Shown: piece after piece, positions 34,750 through 42,835 of the stretch
How positions within the stretch are numbered: the first letter of the stretch is position 1
Layout of the letters: each line of letters begins with the position of its first letter
Assembly (NCBI RefSeq): GCF_001999965.1
Contig: NZ_CP019646.1
Span: forward strand, 248,001-312,000
Direction of reading: 5' to 3'
DNA: 64,000 nucleotides
From: Limihaloglobus sulfuriphilus
Lineage (GTDB): Bacteria > Planctomycetota > Phycisphaerae > Sedimentisphaerales > Sedimentisphaeraceae
Translations under genes and position numbers: made by a program
The notes under the pieces: generated by a model
Seen by the model: the letters and a program-made list of their open reading frames with translations, nothing else
What the model was told of the DNA's origin: nothing
Databases searched by the model: none

Positions 34750-35009
34750 GATGGAAAGTTGTTTTTACCTCCAGGGCACGAAAGGATTCCAGAAAACTTT
34801 CATCATCGGGCTTTCGTTCCAACGCGGAGAAACTCCTTGATATCCTGGAACACGACCCATTTCAATCCCCACCTCCGTATGAGAAACTCGTGGGCAATCT
34901 CACCGGCTGTTATTCGCGCAGGATAAATATCCAGCACAGATTGGTTTACAGTATCAACGAAGAAGAAAGGGTGGTCAAAATACTTCGAATGTGGTCACAT
35001 TATGAATGA
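34743..35009 (+). CDS. yoeB: YoeB-family ribosome-dependent mRNA endonuclease toxin
   Basis: This 88-aa toxin of the RelE/YoeB fold cleaves mRNA in the ribosomal A site. Visible functional residues are the glutamate in PYEKLVG, arginines in YSRRINIQHRLVY and the terminal His-Tyr in MWSHYE, all in the positions conserved in YoeB. The start at ATG 34743 (MVGWKVVFTSRARKD) overlaps the antitoxin stop by 7 bases; longer readings upstream are out-of-frame antitoxin sequence. It appears intact. Confidence 0.92.
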   Translation: MVGWKVVFTSRARKDSRKLSSSGFRSNAEKLLDILEHDPFQSPPPYEKLVGNLTGCYSRRINIQHRLVYSINEEERVVKILRMWSHYE

Positions 35010-35188
35010 AGGGTCAAAAGGGCTAAATCTACTTTTATTATAAAGCATTGATATTGATGTTTTTATGTTATGTGTTTTCGCAGGGGAGGCAATGATTCCA
35101 AATGGAGCTTGATAAATATTGAGTTTTCTGTTTAAATTGAACAGCACTGATTTATAATGAAACAATAACAACAGTTCGAGGATTAACC

Positions 35189-35539
35189 GTGCCGGAAAAA
35201 AAGAAAACAACAAAAATACTTCAAAGCTGCCTGTCTAAGGCTCAAAATCTGAATGAAATGATCGATTATTCTGATGATTCGGTCGTTAGTAAAACCATAC
35301 TGGATAAGACTATAGGTAATTTAACGCTGTTTGCCTTCGATGCCGGCCAGCGTTTGAGCGAGCACACATCGCCTTATGATGCCGTAGTGCAGGTAGTCGA
35401 TGGAAAGGGCCGCTTCAACATTGACGGCAAAGCGGTTGAGGCCTCTGCCGGCGAGCTTCTTATAATGCCTTCAAATATTCCGCATTCTGTTGACGCGGAC
35501 GAGCGTTTTAAGATGCTGCTGATTATGATAAGGGAATAA
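35189..35539 (+). CDS. Small cupin-domain protein
   Basis: This 116-aa single cupin barrel has motif 1 around GQRLSEHTSPYDAVVQVVDG and motif 2 around GELLIMPSNIPHSVD. Motif 1 has one histidine and motif 2 one, so a full metal-binding set is uncertain. GTG 35189 is used as the start, with GAGG upstream. It lies 3 nt before the LysM gene. Possible roles are small-molecule binding or quercetinase-like chemistry; function unknown. Confidence 0.8.
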   Translation: MPEKKKTTKILQSCLSKAQNLNEMIDYSDDSVVSKTILDKTIGNLTLFAFDAGQRLSEHTSPYDAVVQVVDGKGRFNIDGKAVEASAGELLIMPSNIPHSVDADERFKMLLIMIRE

Positions 35540-35542
35540 GTT

Positions 35543-36199
35543 ATGAGCAAAGCATTCAAAACAGGTTTTTTAATAGCGTTTATTGTTCTTGCCGCTGTGT
35601 TTATATTGGTAAGCATCAATTCAGAGGATGAACAGTCTCCCTCTGCCGGTGAGAATACGGCAACTGCTCCGCCTGATGAAATCCCCGGTGTTGTCCTTGA
35701 TGAGAGAGGCTCTGAGCCTGTCCGAACCGCCGCGATACAAACAGATGCGCTTTCGAAAGTTCGCCCTCAGCAAAAACCGGAGAGCCGGCCCGTTGCCGAG
35801 CCGGCAGAAACTCAAACGCCGCCGGAAAACGAGCCGGCCGCAGAGGCTGAAAAACCGAAACCAGCTACAATTTCTGAAATTGCCGCTTCTTTAGGCAGGG
35901 TTGAATCCAGCGGGCTAAAAGAGCAGCCAGAGGAGATGCCGGAACCTGTCGAGCAGACAGAAGTAGCCGCTAAACCGGCAGAGAAACAAGACGATCCAGA
36001 ACAGAAGGCTGAAAAAACAGTCAAGACTACACTGCCCGCAAAGGGCCAGGTAATACATGTCGTTGAAAGCGGAGAAAATCTCAGCTCTATCTCAAGGGCA
36101 TACTACGGAACGCCAAACCGCTGGCAGGAAATACAGAAAGCCAACAATATAAAAGATCCGTCAAAGCTGCAAATAGGCCAGAAGCTGTTGATTCCGTAA
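35543..36199 (+). CDS. Membrane-anchored LysM domain protein
   Basis: This 218-aa protein has one N-terminal transmembrane helix (about 8-26), a long Pro/Glu/Ala-rich flexible linker (about 30-165) and a C-terminal LysM domain (IHVVESGENLSSISRAYYG through LQIGQKLLIP). LysM binds N-acetylglucosamine-containing polymers such as peptidoglycan. The linker length suits spanning the periplasm from the inner membrane to the cell wall. No catalytic domain is present. It follows the cupin gene with a 3-nt gap, a likely operon. Confidence 0.85.
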   Translation: MSKAFKTGFLIAFIVLAAVFILVSINSEDEQSPSAGENTATAPPDEIPGVVLDERGSEPVRTAAIQTDALSKVRPQQKPESRPVAEPAETQTPPENEPAAEAEKPKPATISEIAASLGRVESSGLKEQPEEMPEPVEQTEVAAKPAEKQDDPEQKAEKTVKTTLPAKGQVIHVVESGENLSSISRAYYGTPNRWQEIQKANNIKDPSKLQIGQKLLIP

Positions 36200-36290
36200 C
36201 TTCAAGTGTATTGCTTTCTACAAACCGGTAAATCAATCTTAGAAAAACAATTACAAACACTTTATTCTGTTACTTGTAAGAAAATAATTT

Positions 36291-37586
36291 ATGAACATGA
36301 AGGAACTTGCACAACGGGCAAAAAAGGCATCTATCGCTTTGGCTGCTCAGAGCGGAGAAAAGAAAAATCTGGCTTTGGAATACATCGCCCAGATGCTCGA
36401 TAGCCGTAAGGCTGACATTATAGAAGCAAACAGTATTGACCTGCAAAACGCTCAGAAAAATGATCTGGAGAAGCCCCTGCTTAAACGGCTTAAGTTTGAT
36501 GAGGCGAAAATAAAAGGCGTTTGCGACGGGATAAAAAGCCTTATATCTCTTGAGGAGCCTGTCGGCGTTACCCAGAAAGCTACTGAGCTGGACAATGGGC
36601 TTGAGCTGTACAGAGTTACATGCCCTATCGGGGTTATCGGCATCATCTTTGAATCCCGTCCTGATGCGCTGGTACAGATATCTACGCTGTGCCTCAAAAG
36701 CGGCAACTCCGTCCTGCTCAAGGGCGGCAGTGAAGCGGCGAATACAAACCGTATCCTGGCCGATATTATCGCAGAAGCCGCCGACAAAGCGGGTATGCCC
36801 GATGGCTGGATCGGCCTTATGGAAACACGTGATGATGTCGCGGCAATGCTCAAGCTGGAAGACTGCATTGATCTTATAGTTCCCCGCGGCTCAAACGAGT
36901 TTGTACGCTACATTATGCAGAATACCAGTATTCCGGTACTTGGCCACGCCGACGGGATATGCCATGTTTACATCGACAGCGAGGCGGATATTGATATGGC
37001 TGTTAATATAGCTGTAGATTCCAAGTGCCAGTACGCGGCAGTATGCAACGCGGCGGAGACGCTGCTGGTTCATGCGGCCGTCGCGGCGGATTTTCTGCCG
37101 AAATTCAAAGAGCGTATGGACGCTAATGACGCGGTGATAAAGGGTTGCGAAAAGACTCGCGGCATAATCAGTGCGGAGCCGGCGGCGGAGATTGACTGGA
37201 AAACCGAATATCTCGACAACATTATTTCTGTGAAGATAGTCGATTCCCTTACAGAGGCGATCGAGCATATAAATACATACGGCTCCGGCCATACAGAGGC
37301 AATTGTTACTAAAAACCGTGACACCGCATCGCAATTCATGGCACTTGCAGACTCGGGTAATGTTTTCTGGAACGCAAGTACGCGTTTCAGCGACGGATTC
37401 CGCTACGGCCTTGGCGCGGAGGTCGGCATCAGTACAAACAAGATACACGCCCGCGGCCCGGTAGGTCTGGAAGGGCTGTTGATTTACAAGTGGAAATTGA
37501 TCGGCTCGGGCCAGACTGTGGCTGAGTACGCAGGCGGAAACAAAAGTTTTACACATAAGAATTTAGAAAAGAATTGCGATATCTGA
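36291..37586 (+). CDS. proA: Glutamate-5-semialdehyde dehydrogenase (gamma-glutamyl phosphate reductase)
   Basis: This 431-aa aldehyde-dehydrogenase-fold enzyme catalyses the second step of proline synthesis, reducing gamma-glutamyl phosphate with NADPH. Family blocks: ANSIDLQNA, CPIGVIGIIFESRPDAL, SVLLKGGSEAANTN, the catalytic cysteine in YAAVCNAAETLLVH, and SGHTEAIVT near the end. Length is normal. It lies 17 nt upstream of proB, the reverse of the common proB-proA order. ATG 36291 and 36297 are both possible. Confidence 0.96.
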   Translation: MNMKELAQRAKKASIALAAQSGEKKNLALEYIAQMLDSRKADIIEANSIDLQNAQKNDLEKPLLKRLKFDEAKIKGVCDGIKSLISLEEPVGVTQKATELDNGLELYRVTCPIGVIGIIFESRPDALVQISTLCLKSGNSVLLKGGSEAANTNRILADIIAEAADKAGMPDGWIGLMETRDDVAAMLKLEDCIDLIVPRGSNEFVRYIMQNTSIPVLGHADGICHVYIDSEADIDMAVNIAVDSKCQYAAVCNAAETLLVHAAVAADFLPKFKERMDANDAVIKGCEKTRGIISAEPAAEIDWKTEYLDNIISVKIVDSLTEAIEHINTYGSGHTEAIVTKNRDTASQFMALADSGNVFWNASTRFSDGFRYGLGAEVGISTNKIHARGPVGLEGLLIYKWKLIGSGQTVAEYAGGNKSFTHKNLEKNCDI

Positions 37587-37603
37587 TTGTCGTGTAGTAA
37601 TTT

Positions 37604-38704
37604 ATGCGGAACTTCTCAAAATCACGGCGTATAGTAATAAAGGTTGGCACAAATACCCTGAGCAAGGACAACGCGATTGATTCAGAGTATGTGCTTTTAC
37701 TGGCCCGGCAGATTAAGGCGCTTCTCGATGACAAACGCCAGGTGCTTCTTGTAAGCTCCGGTGCTATCGGGATGGGTGCCGGCCGGCTCGGCTATGTCGG
37801 CAGGGTTACCGGAACAAAAAGAAGGCAGGCTTTTGCCGCGGTTGGCCAGCCGCTGCTGATGCACGAATACGAGAAGGCCTTTTCGGCTTACAATGTCAAT
37901 ATCGCACAGGTGTTGGTTACAACCGACGTATTGAATAACAGAAGCTCCTATCTTAATTTGCGCAACGCCATCGACACGCTGCTTGAGCTGGATGTCGTGC
38001 CGGTAATAAACGAGAATGACTGCGTCAGTACGGACGAGATCGGCAAGGTATTCGGCGATAATGACACCCTTTCAGCGAGAGTCGCGGCGAAAATCGGAGC
38101 CGACCTGCTGATAATACTCAGCGACATAGACGCGTTTTATGACAAAGACCCAAAAGAGCATAAAGACGCCGCCGCACTTGAGCTTGTAACGGAAATAACC
38201 GATGATATAGTCAAAGCCGCCGGCAAGAACGGCAGTATGCACTCTACAGGCGGCATGGCGACAAAGATAAAGGCCGCCAGAATTGCCTCTGATGCCGGAT
38301 GCCGGATAGTTCTGGCTCACGGGCGGCTGGAAAATGTCATCAACCGGATTGTCAGAGGCGAAGTGATAGGCACGCTCTTTCTGCCTAAGCGCAAGCTTTC
38401 CAGCCGTTTAAGGTGGATTCTCAACACAGATCCTGCCGGCGTGATTGAGCTTGACGAAGGGGCGGTAAAAGCAATCTCAAACAATAAAAGCCTGCTTCCC
38501 AGCGGGATAAAAGCTGTTAAGGGGCTATTTGATGCGGGCTCGGTCGTGATGCTCTCAGACTGCGCCAAAGCGGTTACCGCCTTGAGCAGTGACGAGCTCA
38601 AGAGACTTGCCGGTTGCCATAGCAGCGAGATACGCGACATTCTCGGCGACCATCGTAAATCCGTAGTTGCCGTGCCGGAAGATATTGTGCTTCTTGAGAT
38701 TTAG
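37604..38704 (+). CDS. proB: Glutamate 5-kinase with C-terminal PUA domain
   Basis: This 366-aa enzyme phosphorylates glutamate in the first step of proline synthesis. The amino-acid kinase domain (about 8-260) has IVIKVGTNTLS, LLVSSGAIGMGAGRLG, PVINENDCVSTDEI and FGDNDTLSARVAAKIGADLL; a PUA domain (about 280-360) follows, as in standard ProB. Feedback inhibition by proline is usual for the family. Its operon partner is proA just upstream. Confidence 0.96.
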   Translation: MRNFSKSRRIVIKVGTNTLSKDNAIDSEYVLLLARQIKALLDDKRQVLLVSSGAIGMGAGRLGYVGRVTGTKRRQAFAAVGQPLLMHEYEKAFSAYNVNIAQVLVTTDVLNNRSSYLNLRNAIDTLLELDVVPVINENDCVSTDEIGKVFGDNDTLSARVAAKIGADLLIILSDIDAFYDKDPKEHKDAAALELVTEITDDIVKAAGKNGSMHSTGGMATKIKAARIASDAGCRIVLAHGRLENVINRIVRGEVIGTLFLPKRKLSSRLRWILNTDPAGVIELDEGAVKAISNNKSLLPSGIKAVKGLFDAGSVVMLSDCAKAVTALSSDELKRLAGCHSSEIRDILGDHRKSVVAVPEDIVLLEI

Positions 38705-38788
38705 CGGGTACAAGGGAATCATCCACCGCGGAGCTGCCGCAAAGACAGCCCCGCAGAGGAAGTTGATTTTATTCTTTATCTGAGCTGT

Positions 38789-39784
38789 TTAGAAGTCAAC
38801 GCCGACACCAAGAATATGCTTAGTGTCTGTGCTGGTATTGCCCTGGGATGGGGTTGCGTCATAATCAAATATAAACTTGTAATTTGTGAACATCCGGCTG
38901 TTTATTTTGAGCCTTAGCTCGGCAAAGGATGTCAGATAGTAATCTGAAACCTGCTCTGTTGAGGGGTAGTAGGTCAGCTCACTTATAAACATAAGATTAT
39001 CCATAAGCTGTTTATCGAAATGATATCCGGCTTGTGCACTGAGCCTTGAGTCGGATGTGCTGGGATTTTCATACGATTCATGCATACTGGCAAGACCGGC
39101 CTCAACGTTGAAGTTCATTTCAGGGGTTTCTATAAACTGATGCCCAAGACCGCCGCCGATTATGGTTCGACGGTCAAGATTGGCCATCGCGTCTTTTTCA
39201 TAGCGGCCTTCGCCGAAAACATAGGTTTTTTTGCTGATAAAGTAGTCATATTTTGCCCTGGTATCCCACCAGTGTTCGGTTACCACATCATAATCCTTGC
39301 TGCGAGCATAGTCGCCGGAGAGGGTTATTCTGTCGTCCTCGCCTCTGCGGCTCAGATGTGCCCCGCCGCCGTAGGTTTCACTTTGGGTGTTTCCGTTTTC
39401 GACTGATGCGCTGCCGTAAACACGACCTTTCCACCTAACCGGCTCCGGCGGAGCGGGATTGATTGCGGCTATGTCGCCGGCGCTTATTTGACTGCTGACG
39501 GTATCACCGGTTATGGTAACGGTTGAATCATCTGATTTTGTGAGCTTGCCTTTGATTATCGAGCCGTCTTTCAGGTGGACAGGCTGATCGCTTTCGATGC
39601 TGAATGTATCGACATTGGCCATATCAGCCTTTACCTCGCCGAACATCTCGGTTGCTATGGTAATGCTGCCGTTTTCCATAGAGGTTACGTCTCCGGTGAT
39701 TTTGTCGCCGTTATTCATTACGATAACATCAGCCCAAACTGCGGCACAAAGTACACTTAGAGAGATAAATGCAATTTTTTTCAT
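38789..39784 (-). CDS. DUF481 outer-membrane beta-barrel protein
   Basis: This 331-aa protein has a signal peptide (about 1-18, ending VWA). An N-terminal region (about 20-105) holds repeats of the form NGDKITGDVTSMENGSI and DGSIIKGKLTKSDDSTV, and a C-terminal beta-barrel of the DUF481/YdiY type ends in phenylalanine, the usual outer-membrane insertion signal. It is convergent with proB, and mscS lies behind it on the same strand, separated by a terminator. Function in the family is poorly known; outer-membrane location is likely. Confidence 0.85.
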   Translation of the reverse strand: MKKIAFISLSVLCAAVWADVIVMNNGDKITGDVTSMENGSITIATEMFGEVKADMANVDTFSIESDQPVHLKDGSIIKGKLTKSDDSTVTITGDTVSSQISAGDIAAINPAPPEPVRWKGRVYGSASVENGNTQSETYGGGAHLSRRGEDDRITLSGDYARSKDYDVVTEHWWDTRAKYDYFISKKTYVFGEGRYEKDAMANLDRRTIIGGGLGHQFIETPEMNFNVEAGLASMHESYENPSTSDSRLSAQAGYHFDKQLMDNLMFISELTYYPSTEQVSDYYLTSFAELRLKINSRMFTNYKFIFDYDATPSQGNTSTDTKHILGVGVDF

Positions 39785-39810
39785 ACTAAATTCCTGTTAA
39801 TTATTTCTGA

Positions 39811-39837
39811 TAAAAAAGGGCCGGGGGTCCGGCCCTT
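39811..39837 (-). terminator. Intrinsic terminator after mscS-like gene
   Basis: The stem AAGGGCCGG/CCGGCCCTT has a 4-nt loop followed on the - strand by six T. It separates mscS from the DUF481 gene. Confidence 0.85.
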
Positions 39838-39879
39838 ATGAGTATTGCTGAATTTAAAACTGTAGAGAGTTACGAATGG

Positions 39880-40800
39880 TTATTTTTCCTGAATCATATG
39901 AACATCATGCTGCGGGAACGGAATTGTGCAGCCGCCTGCTTCCAGAGCGGTTTTGATCTTTTCCTGCATATCGAAATACAGTCCCCAGTAATCCGCTACA
40001 GTTGCCCACGGACGCACAACAAAGTTTACACTGCTGTCTGCAAGCTCGCTTACGGCTATTGTTGGAGCAGGCGATTCGAGTACGCGATCATCTGAATTGA
40101 TGACTTCGGTGATGATTTCGCGGGCCTTCTGAATATCGTCACTGTATGAGATGCCAAAGACCATGTCAAGACGCCGCTGGCCGTTTGCTGTATAGTTTTT
40201 GATGTTATTCGATGTTATACCGCCGTTTGGAACGACTACACGTACATTGTCAGGAGTGTTTATGACCGTGTTGAAAAGCTGTACCTCAACGACCGTGCCG
40301 CCCTGGTTGGCTATTTCTACATAGTCTCCGGCCTTAAACGGCTTGAAGATCATTATAAGGATGCCCGAGGCGAAATTGGATAGCGAGCCCTGCAGAGCAA
40401 AACCAATAGCCAGGCCGGCAGCACCAAGTACAACCACAAACTGAGCCGTCGGCACGCCGAGCATTTGCAACGCGGCGATGATTACACATATCATAAGGCC
40501 GAAATACATGATATGCCTTGTAAATTTAGCCAGCGTCGTATCAACGTTTGCTTTGACCATCATTTTTTCAACTATTGCGCAGAGCACCTTTACTACCATC
40601 TTACCTATGATATATATGGCAATAGCGGCCAGGAGTTTTAAGCCGTAAACAACAAAAAGCGCCTGCACTTTTTCCATTATACCCTGGGCTGATGTTCCGG
40701 AAGATTCTGCTGCCGGAGCTGCCGCTTCGACTGCTTCTGAGGCCTTGGCGGCTGTTTCTTCAGCAGTGGCGATAAGTCTGGAAATTAATGACTGAACCAT
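39880..40800 (-). CDS. Small-conductance mechanosensitive channel (MscS family)
   Basis: This 306-aa protein has an Ala/Glu-rich N-terminal segment, then three transmembrane helices. The pore helix follows the MscS pattern (VVVLGAAGLAIGFALQGSLSNFASG) with small residues lining the pore, then the beta domain (PFKAGDYVEI, VVVPNGGITSNNI) and an alpha-beta C-terminal region. It opens under osmotic downshock to release solutes. ATG 40800 with GAAAGGA upstream is preferred to TTG 40806. A 14-bp palindrome (AATAAG-TT-CTTATT, 40852-40865) lies in its promoter region. Confidence 0.93.
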   Translation of the reverse strand: MVQSLISRLIATAEETAAKASEAVEAAAPAAESSGTSAQGIMEKVQALFVVYGLKLLAAIAIYIIGKMVVKVLCAIVEKMMVKANVDTTLAKFTRHIMYFGLMICVIIAALQMLGVPTAQFVVVLGAAGLAIGFALQGSLSNFASGILIMIFKPFKAGDYVEIANQGGTVVEVQLFNTVINTPDNVRVVVPNGGITSNNIKNYTANGQRRLDMVFGISYSDDIQKAREIITEVINSDDRVLESPAPTIAVSELADSSVNFVVRPWATVADYWGLYFDMQEKIKTALEAGGCTIPFPQHDVHMIQEK

Positions 40801-41128
40801 AATCAAGTTCCTTTCAAAAAAATTATAAATGTATAAATACAGTATCTATATAATAAGTTCTTATTTACTCAAAACAAGCTAAAAATTCAGAATCGAGCAT
40901 TTGCGGCATCTATTTGTGGTTTAATTATCGGTTTCACAAAACCTTGCGACAGCGGTGCTTGAGTTTCTGTATTTTTTTAGGCAGCTGATTCTTGCGTATT
41001 TTTATATAAATGTCCAATTCTGGCGGCATTATTGTTCGCTGTTCTTTGAAAAATGCGGGACAACGAGCGAAGCGAGGCTTTGGTTTTTATTTATTGCTTA
41101 TGATGCGGTAATTGATAAACTGTATCTT
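40801..41128. other. Intergenic region between divergent mscS-like and UDG genes
   Basis: 328 bp, AT-rich in its left half, where the mscS promoter should lie; the only clear element is the 14-bp palindrome at 40852-40865. The right half is open in frame with the UDG gene but reads as low-quality coding. I see no further gene. Confidence 0.5.
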
Positions 41129-41911
41129 ATGGCAGATATAGACTTAAAAGAAATAGCAAAACAGCATCTCGAGATCGACAGTTTTTTTACCGGAGATTTC
41201 GGGATATTGGGCCCCGAGCTGGATTTCCGCAGTCTCAGAGCTGAAATTACACCGCAACCAGAGACGAAAACATCTGATCCGGCCGCAATTTCGGAATTCT
41301 TAGATGATGTTTCGGCAGCCGCCAGTCTTGAGCAGATAGCGTCAATGGTGAATCAATGCCGCAAATGCGAGCTTGGTTCCAGCCGGCTCAATCCCGTCCC
41401 GGGTGAGGGCAGCCCGAATGCACGTCTGGTCTTTGTCGGCGAGGCACCGGGCCAAGATGAGGATAAAACCGGCAGGCCGTTCGTTGGCCGTGCCGGCAAG
41501 ATGCTCACGAATATAATCACTGCGATGGGGCTCTCACGCAACGATGTGTTTATCTGTAATACCATTAAATGCAGGCCGCCGGAAAACAGGGATCCGCTCA
41601 TAGGCGAGAAAAACGCCTGCCGGCCTTTCCTTGACCGCCAACTCGAGCTGATATCCCCTGATGTGATTGTGGCGCTTGGCAGCCATGCCGCCCGTGAGCT
41701 GCTTGGGACAGACGAAGGCATCGGCAAACTCCGCGGCAGGTTTCATGACTATACGCCCTCACCGGGGGCAAAGACCATAAAGGTTATGCCGACATACCAC
41801 CCGTCATATCTGCTCAGGGCATATACAGTTGACAACCGAAGACGCGTCTGGGACGACATGCTTAAGGTCGTAAAAGAGCTGGGCCTCGAACTGCCAAAAA
41901 AAGAAAGGTAA
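41129..41911 (+). CDS. Type 4 uracil-DNA glycosylase (iron-sulfur)
   Basis: This 260-aa DNA repair enzyme removes uracil from DNA. The family core is clear: four cysteines for a 4Fe-4S cluster (the CRKCELG pair, then cysteines in IKCRPPENRDP and NACRPF), the active-site block VFVGEAPGQDEDKTGRPFVG, and the C-terminal YHPSYLLR loop. ATG 41129 is chosen; the frame stays open for 58 more codons upstream but that part has no family similarity. The N-terminal 75 residues are an acidic linker. The heptamer repeat and nnrE follow. Confidence 0.93.
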   Translation: MADIDLKEIAKQHLEIDSFFTGDFGILGPELDFRSLRAEITPQPETKTSDPAAISEFLDDVSAAASLEQIASMVNQCRKCELGSSRLNPVPGEGSPNARLVFVGEAPGQDEDKTGRPFVGRAGKMLTNIITAMGLSRNDVFICNTIKCRPPENRDPLIGEKNACRPFLDRQLELISPDVIVALGSHAARELLGTDEGIGKLRGRFHDYTPSPGAKTIKVMPTYHPSYLLRAYTVDNRRRVWDDMLKVVKELGLELPKKER

Positions 41912-41945
41912 ATTCCTAATTCTTAATTCCTAATTCTTAATTCTC
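41912..41945. repeat. Heptameric short tandem repeat
   Basis: Five 7-bp units of the form ATTCYTA (ATTCCTA/ATTCTTA alternating, the last diverged) lie between the UDG and nnrE genes. A related CTTAATTCTTAATT occurs on the - strand at 53306-53320. Function unknown. Confidence 0.75.
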
Positions 41946-41959
41946 AGTAAGGAGTTAAT

Positions 41960-42637
41960 ATGCCGATAGCAGAGTTATATAACCCGCAAAAGCATAAGAC
42001 AGTAACGCGGCAGGAATCTAAGGATTTTGACCGCTGGGCGATTGATGAGCTGGGGATATGTTCGCTTGTTTTGATGGAAAACGCCGCCCTTGGCTGCACC
42101 GAGGTGGTAGAATCAATGTATCCATCTCTCAAAAAAGCAGTTGTGGTTGCGGGAACAGGCAATAACGCCGGCGATGGTTTTGTGATAGCCCGTCAGTTGA
42201 TGAACAGGGGAGTTGAATGTCTGACAATTCTAATTGGGGACACAGATAAGTTAACACCCGACGCAAAAGCCAATTATACACTTCTGGAGCGGCTGGGCGC
42301 CAGTATTGATGTTAAATCCGCCGAAAGTGCGGCAAAAGTGGGCCTGCAGGAGATTAGCGGGGCGGAGCTGGTTATAGATGCAATTTTCGGGACGGGGCTT
42401 TCCGGCAGTCTTCGCGAGCCCTGGCCGCGGATAATTGAGCACATAAACGCGGCAGAGAAGCCGATACTCTCGGTCGATATACCTTCCGGGCTTAACTGCG
42501 ATACGGGAGAGCCGCTTGGGGCTGCTGTAACGGCGGCGGAGACAGTTAGCTTTGTGGGCTGTAAAAAGGGATTTCTCGAGCCGTGCGCCGCGAAATATAC
42601 CGGCAGGCTCTACATCGGTTCAATCGGCGTAAAGTAG
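41960..42637 (+). CDS. nnrE: NAD(P)H-hydrate epimerase
   Basis: This 225-aa YjeF N-terminal domain protein repairs hydrated NAD(P)H by epimerising the R form. Family blocks: VTRQESKDFDRWAIDELG, VLMENAALG, VVVAGTGNNAGDGFVIARQL, the catalytic aspartate in ELVIDAIFGTGLSG and VDIPSGLNCDTGEP. Here it is a stand-alone domain without the C-terminal dehydratase. AAGGAG precedes ATG 41960. A cluster of hairpin repeats starts immediately after its stop codon. Confidence 0.94.
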   Translation: MPIAELYNPQKHKTVTRQESKDFDRWAIDELGICSLVLMENAALGCTEVVESMYPSLKKAVVVAGTGNNAGDGFVIARQLMNRGVECLTILIGDTDKLTPDAKANYTLLERLGASIDVKSAESAAKVGLQEISGAELVIDAIFGTGLSGSLREPWPRIIEHINAAEKPILSVDIPSGLNCDTGEPLGAAVTAAETVSFVGCKKGFLEPCAAKYTGRLYIGSIGVK

Positions 42638-42761
42638 AACAGGCTTCCAGCCTGTTGGAGACCGCCGCAAGAGTTCAGGCTTTAGCCTGTAGATGCTTAA
42701 AAGAAAACAAGCACGCTGAAGCGTGTACTCTTACCATCAAGTGTCGGGCTGGAAGCCCGAC
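42638..42761. repeat. Cluster of four short GCT-loop-AGC hairpin repeats
   Basis: Four perfect hairpins share a core GCT-(2-3 nt)-AGC: 42638-42656 (AACAGGCT/AGCCTGTT), 42676-42689 (CAGGCT/AGCCTG), 42712-42725 (CACGCT/AGCGTG) and 42743-42761 (GTCGGGCT/AGCCCGAC). Loops are TCC, TT, GA and GGA. They fill the gap after nnrE and resemble REP-like dispersed elements. Confidence 0.75.
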
Positions 42762-42766
42762 CTACG

Positions 42767-42798
42767 AAAAAGGCCGAAACCACGAGGTTTCGGCCTTT
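42767..42798. terminator. Strong bidirectional terminator
   Basis: The perfect 13-bp stem AAAGGCCGAAACC/GGTTTCGGCCTTT has a 4-nt loop. It serves both nnrE (+) and the convergent outer-membrane protein gene (-). Confidence 0.88.
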
Positions 42799-42835
42799 GA
42801 ATCTACTGTAGTATAGGTCTTAAATTCTCAATGTC

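Noticed and set aside
40955-41128. 58-codon upstream extension of the UDG gene
   Set aside because: Hydrophobic and unlike the family; ATG 41129 gives the normal protein.
41912-41945. CRISPR-like repeat
   Set aside because: Contiguous 7-bp units without spacers and no cas genes.
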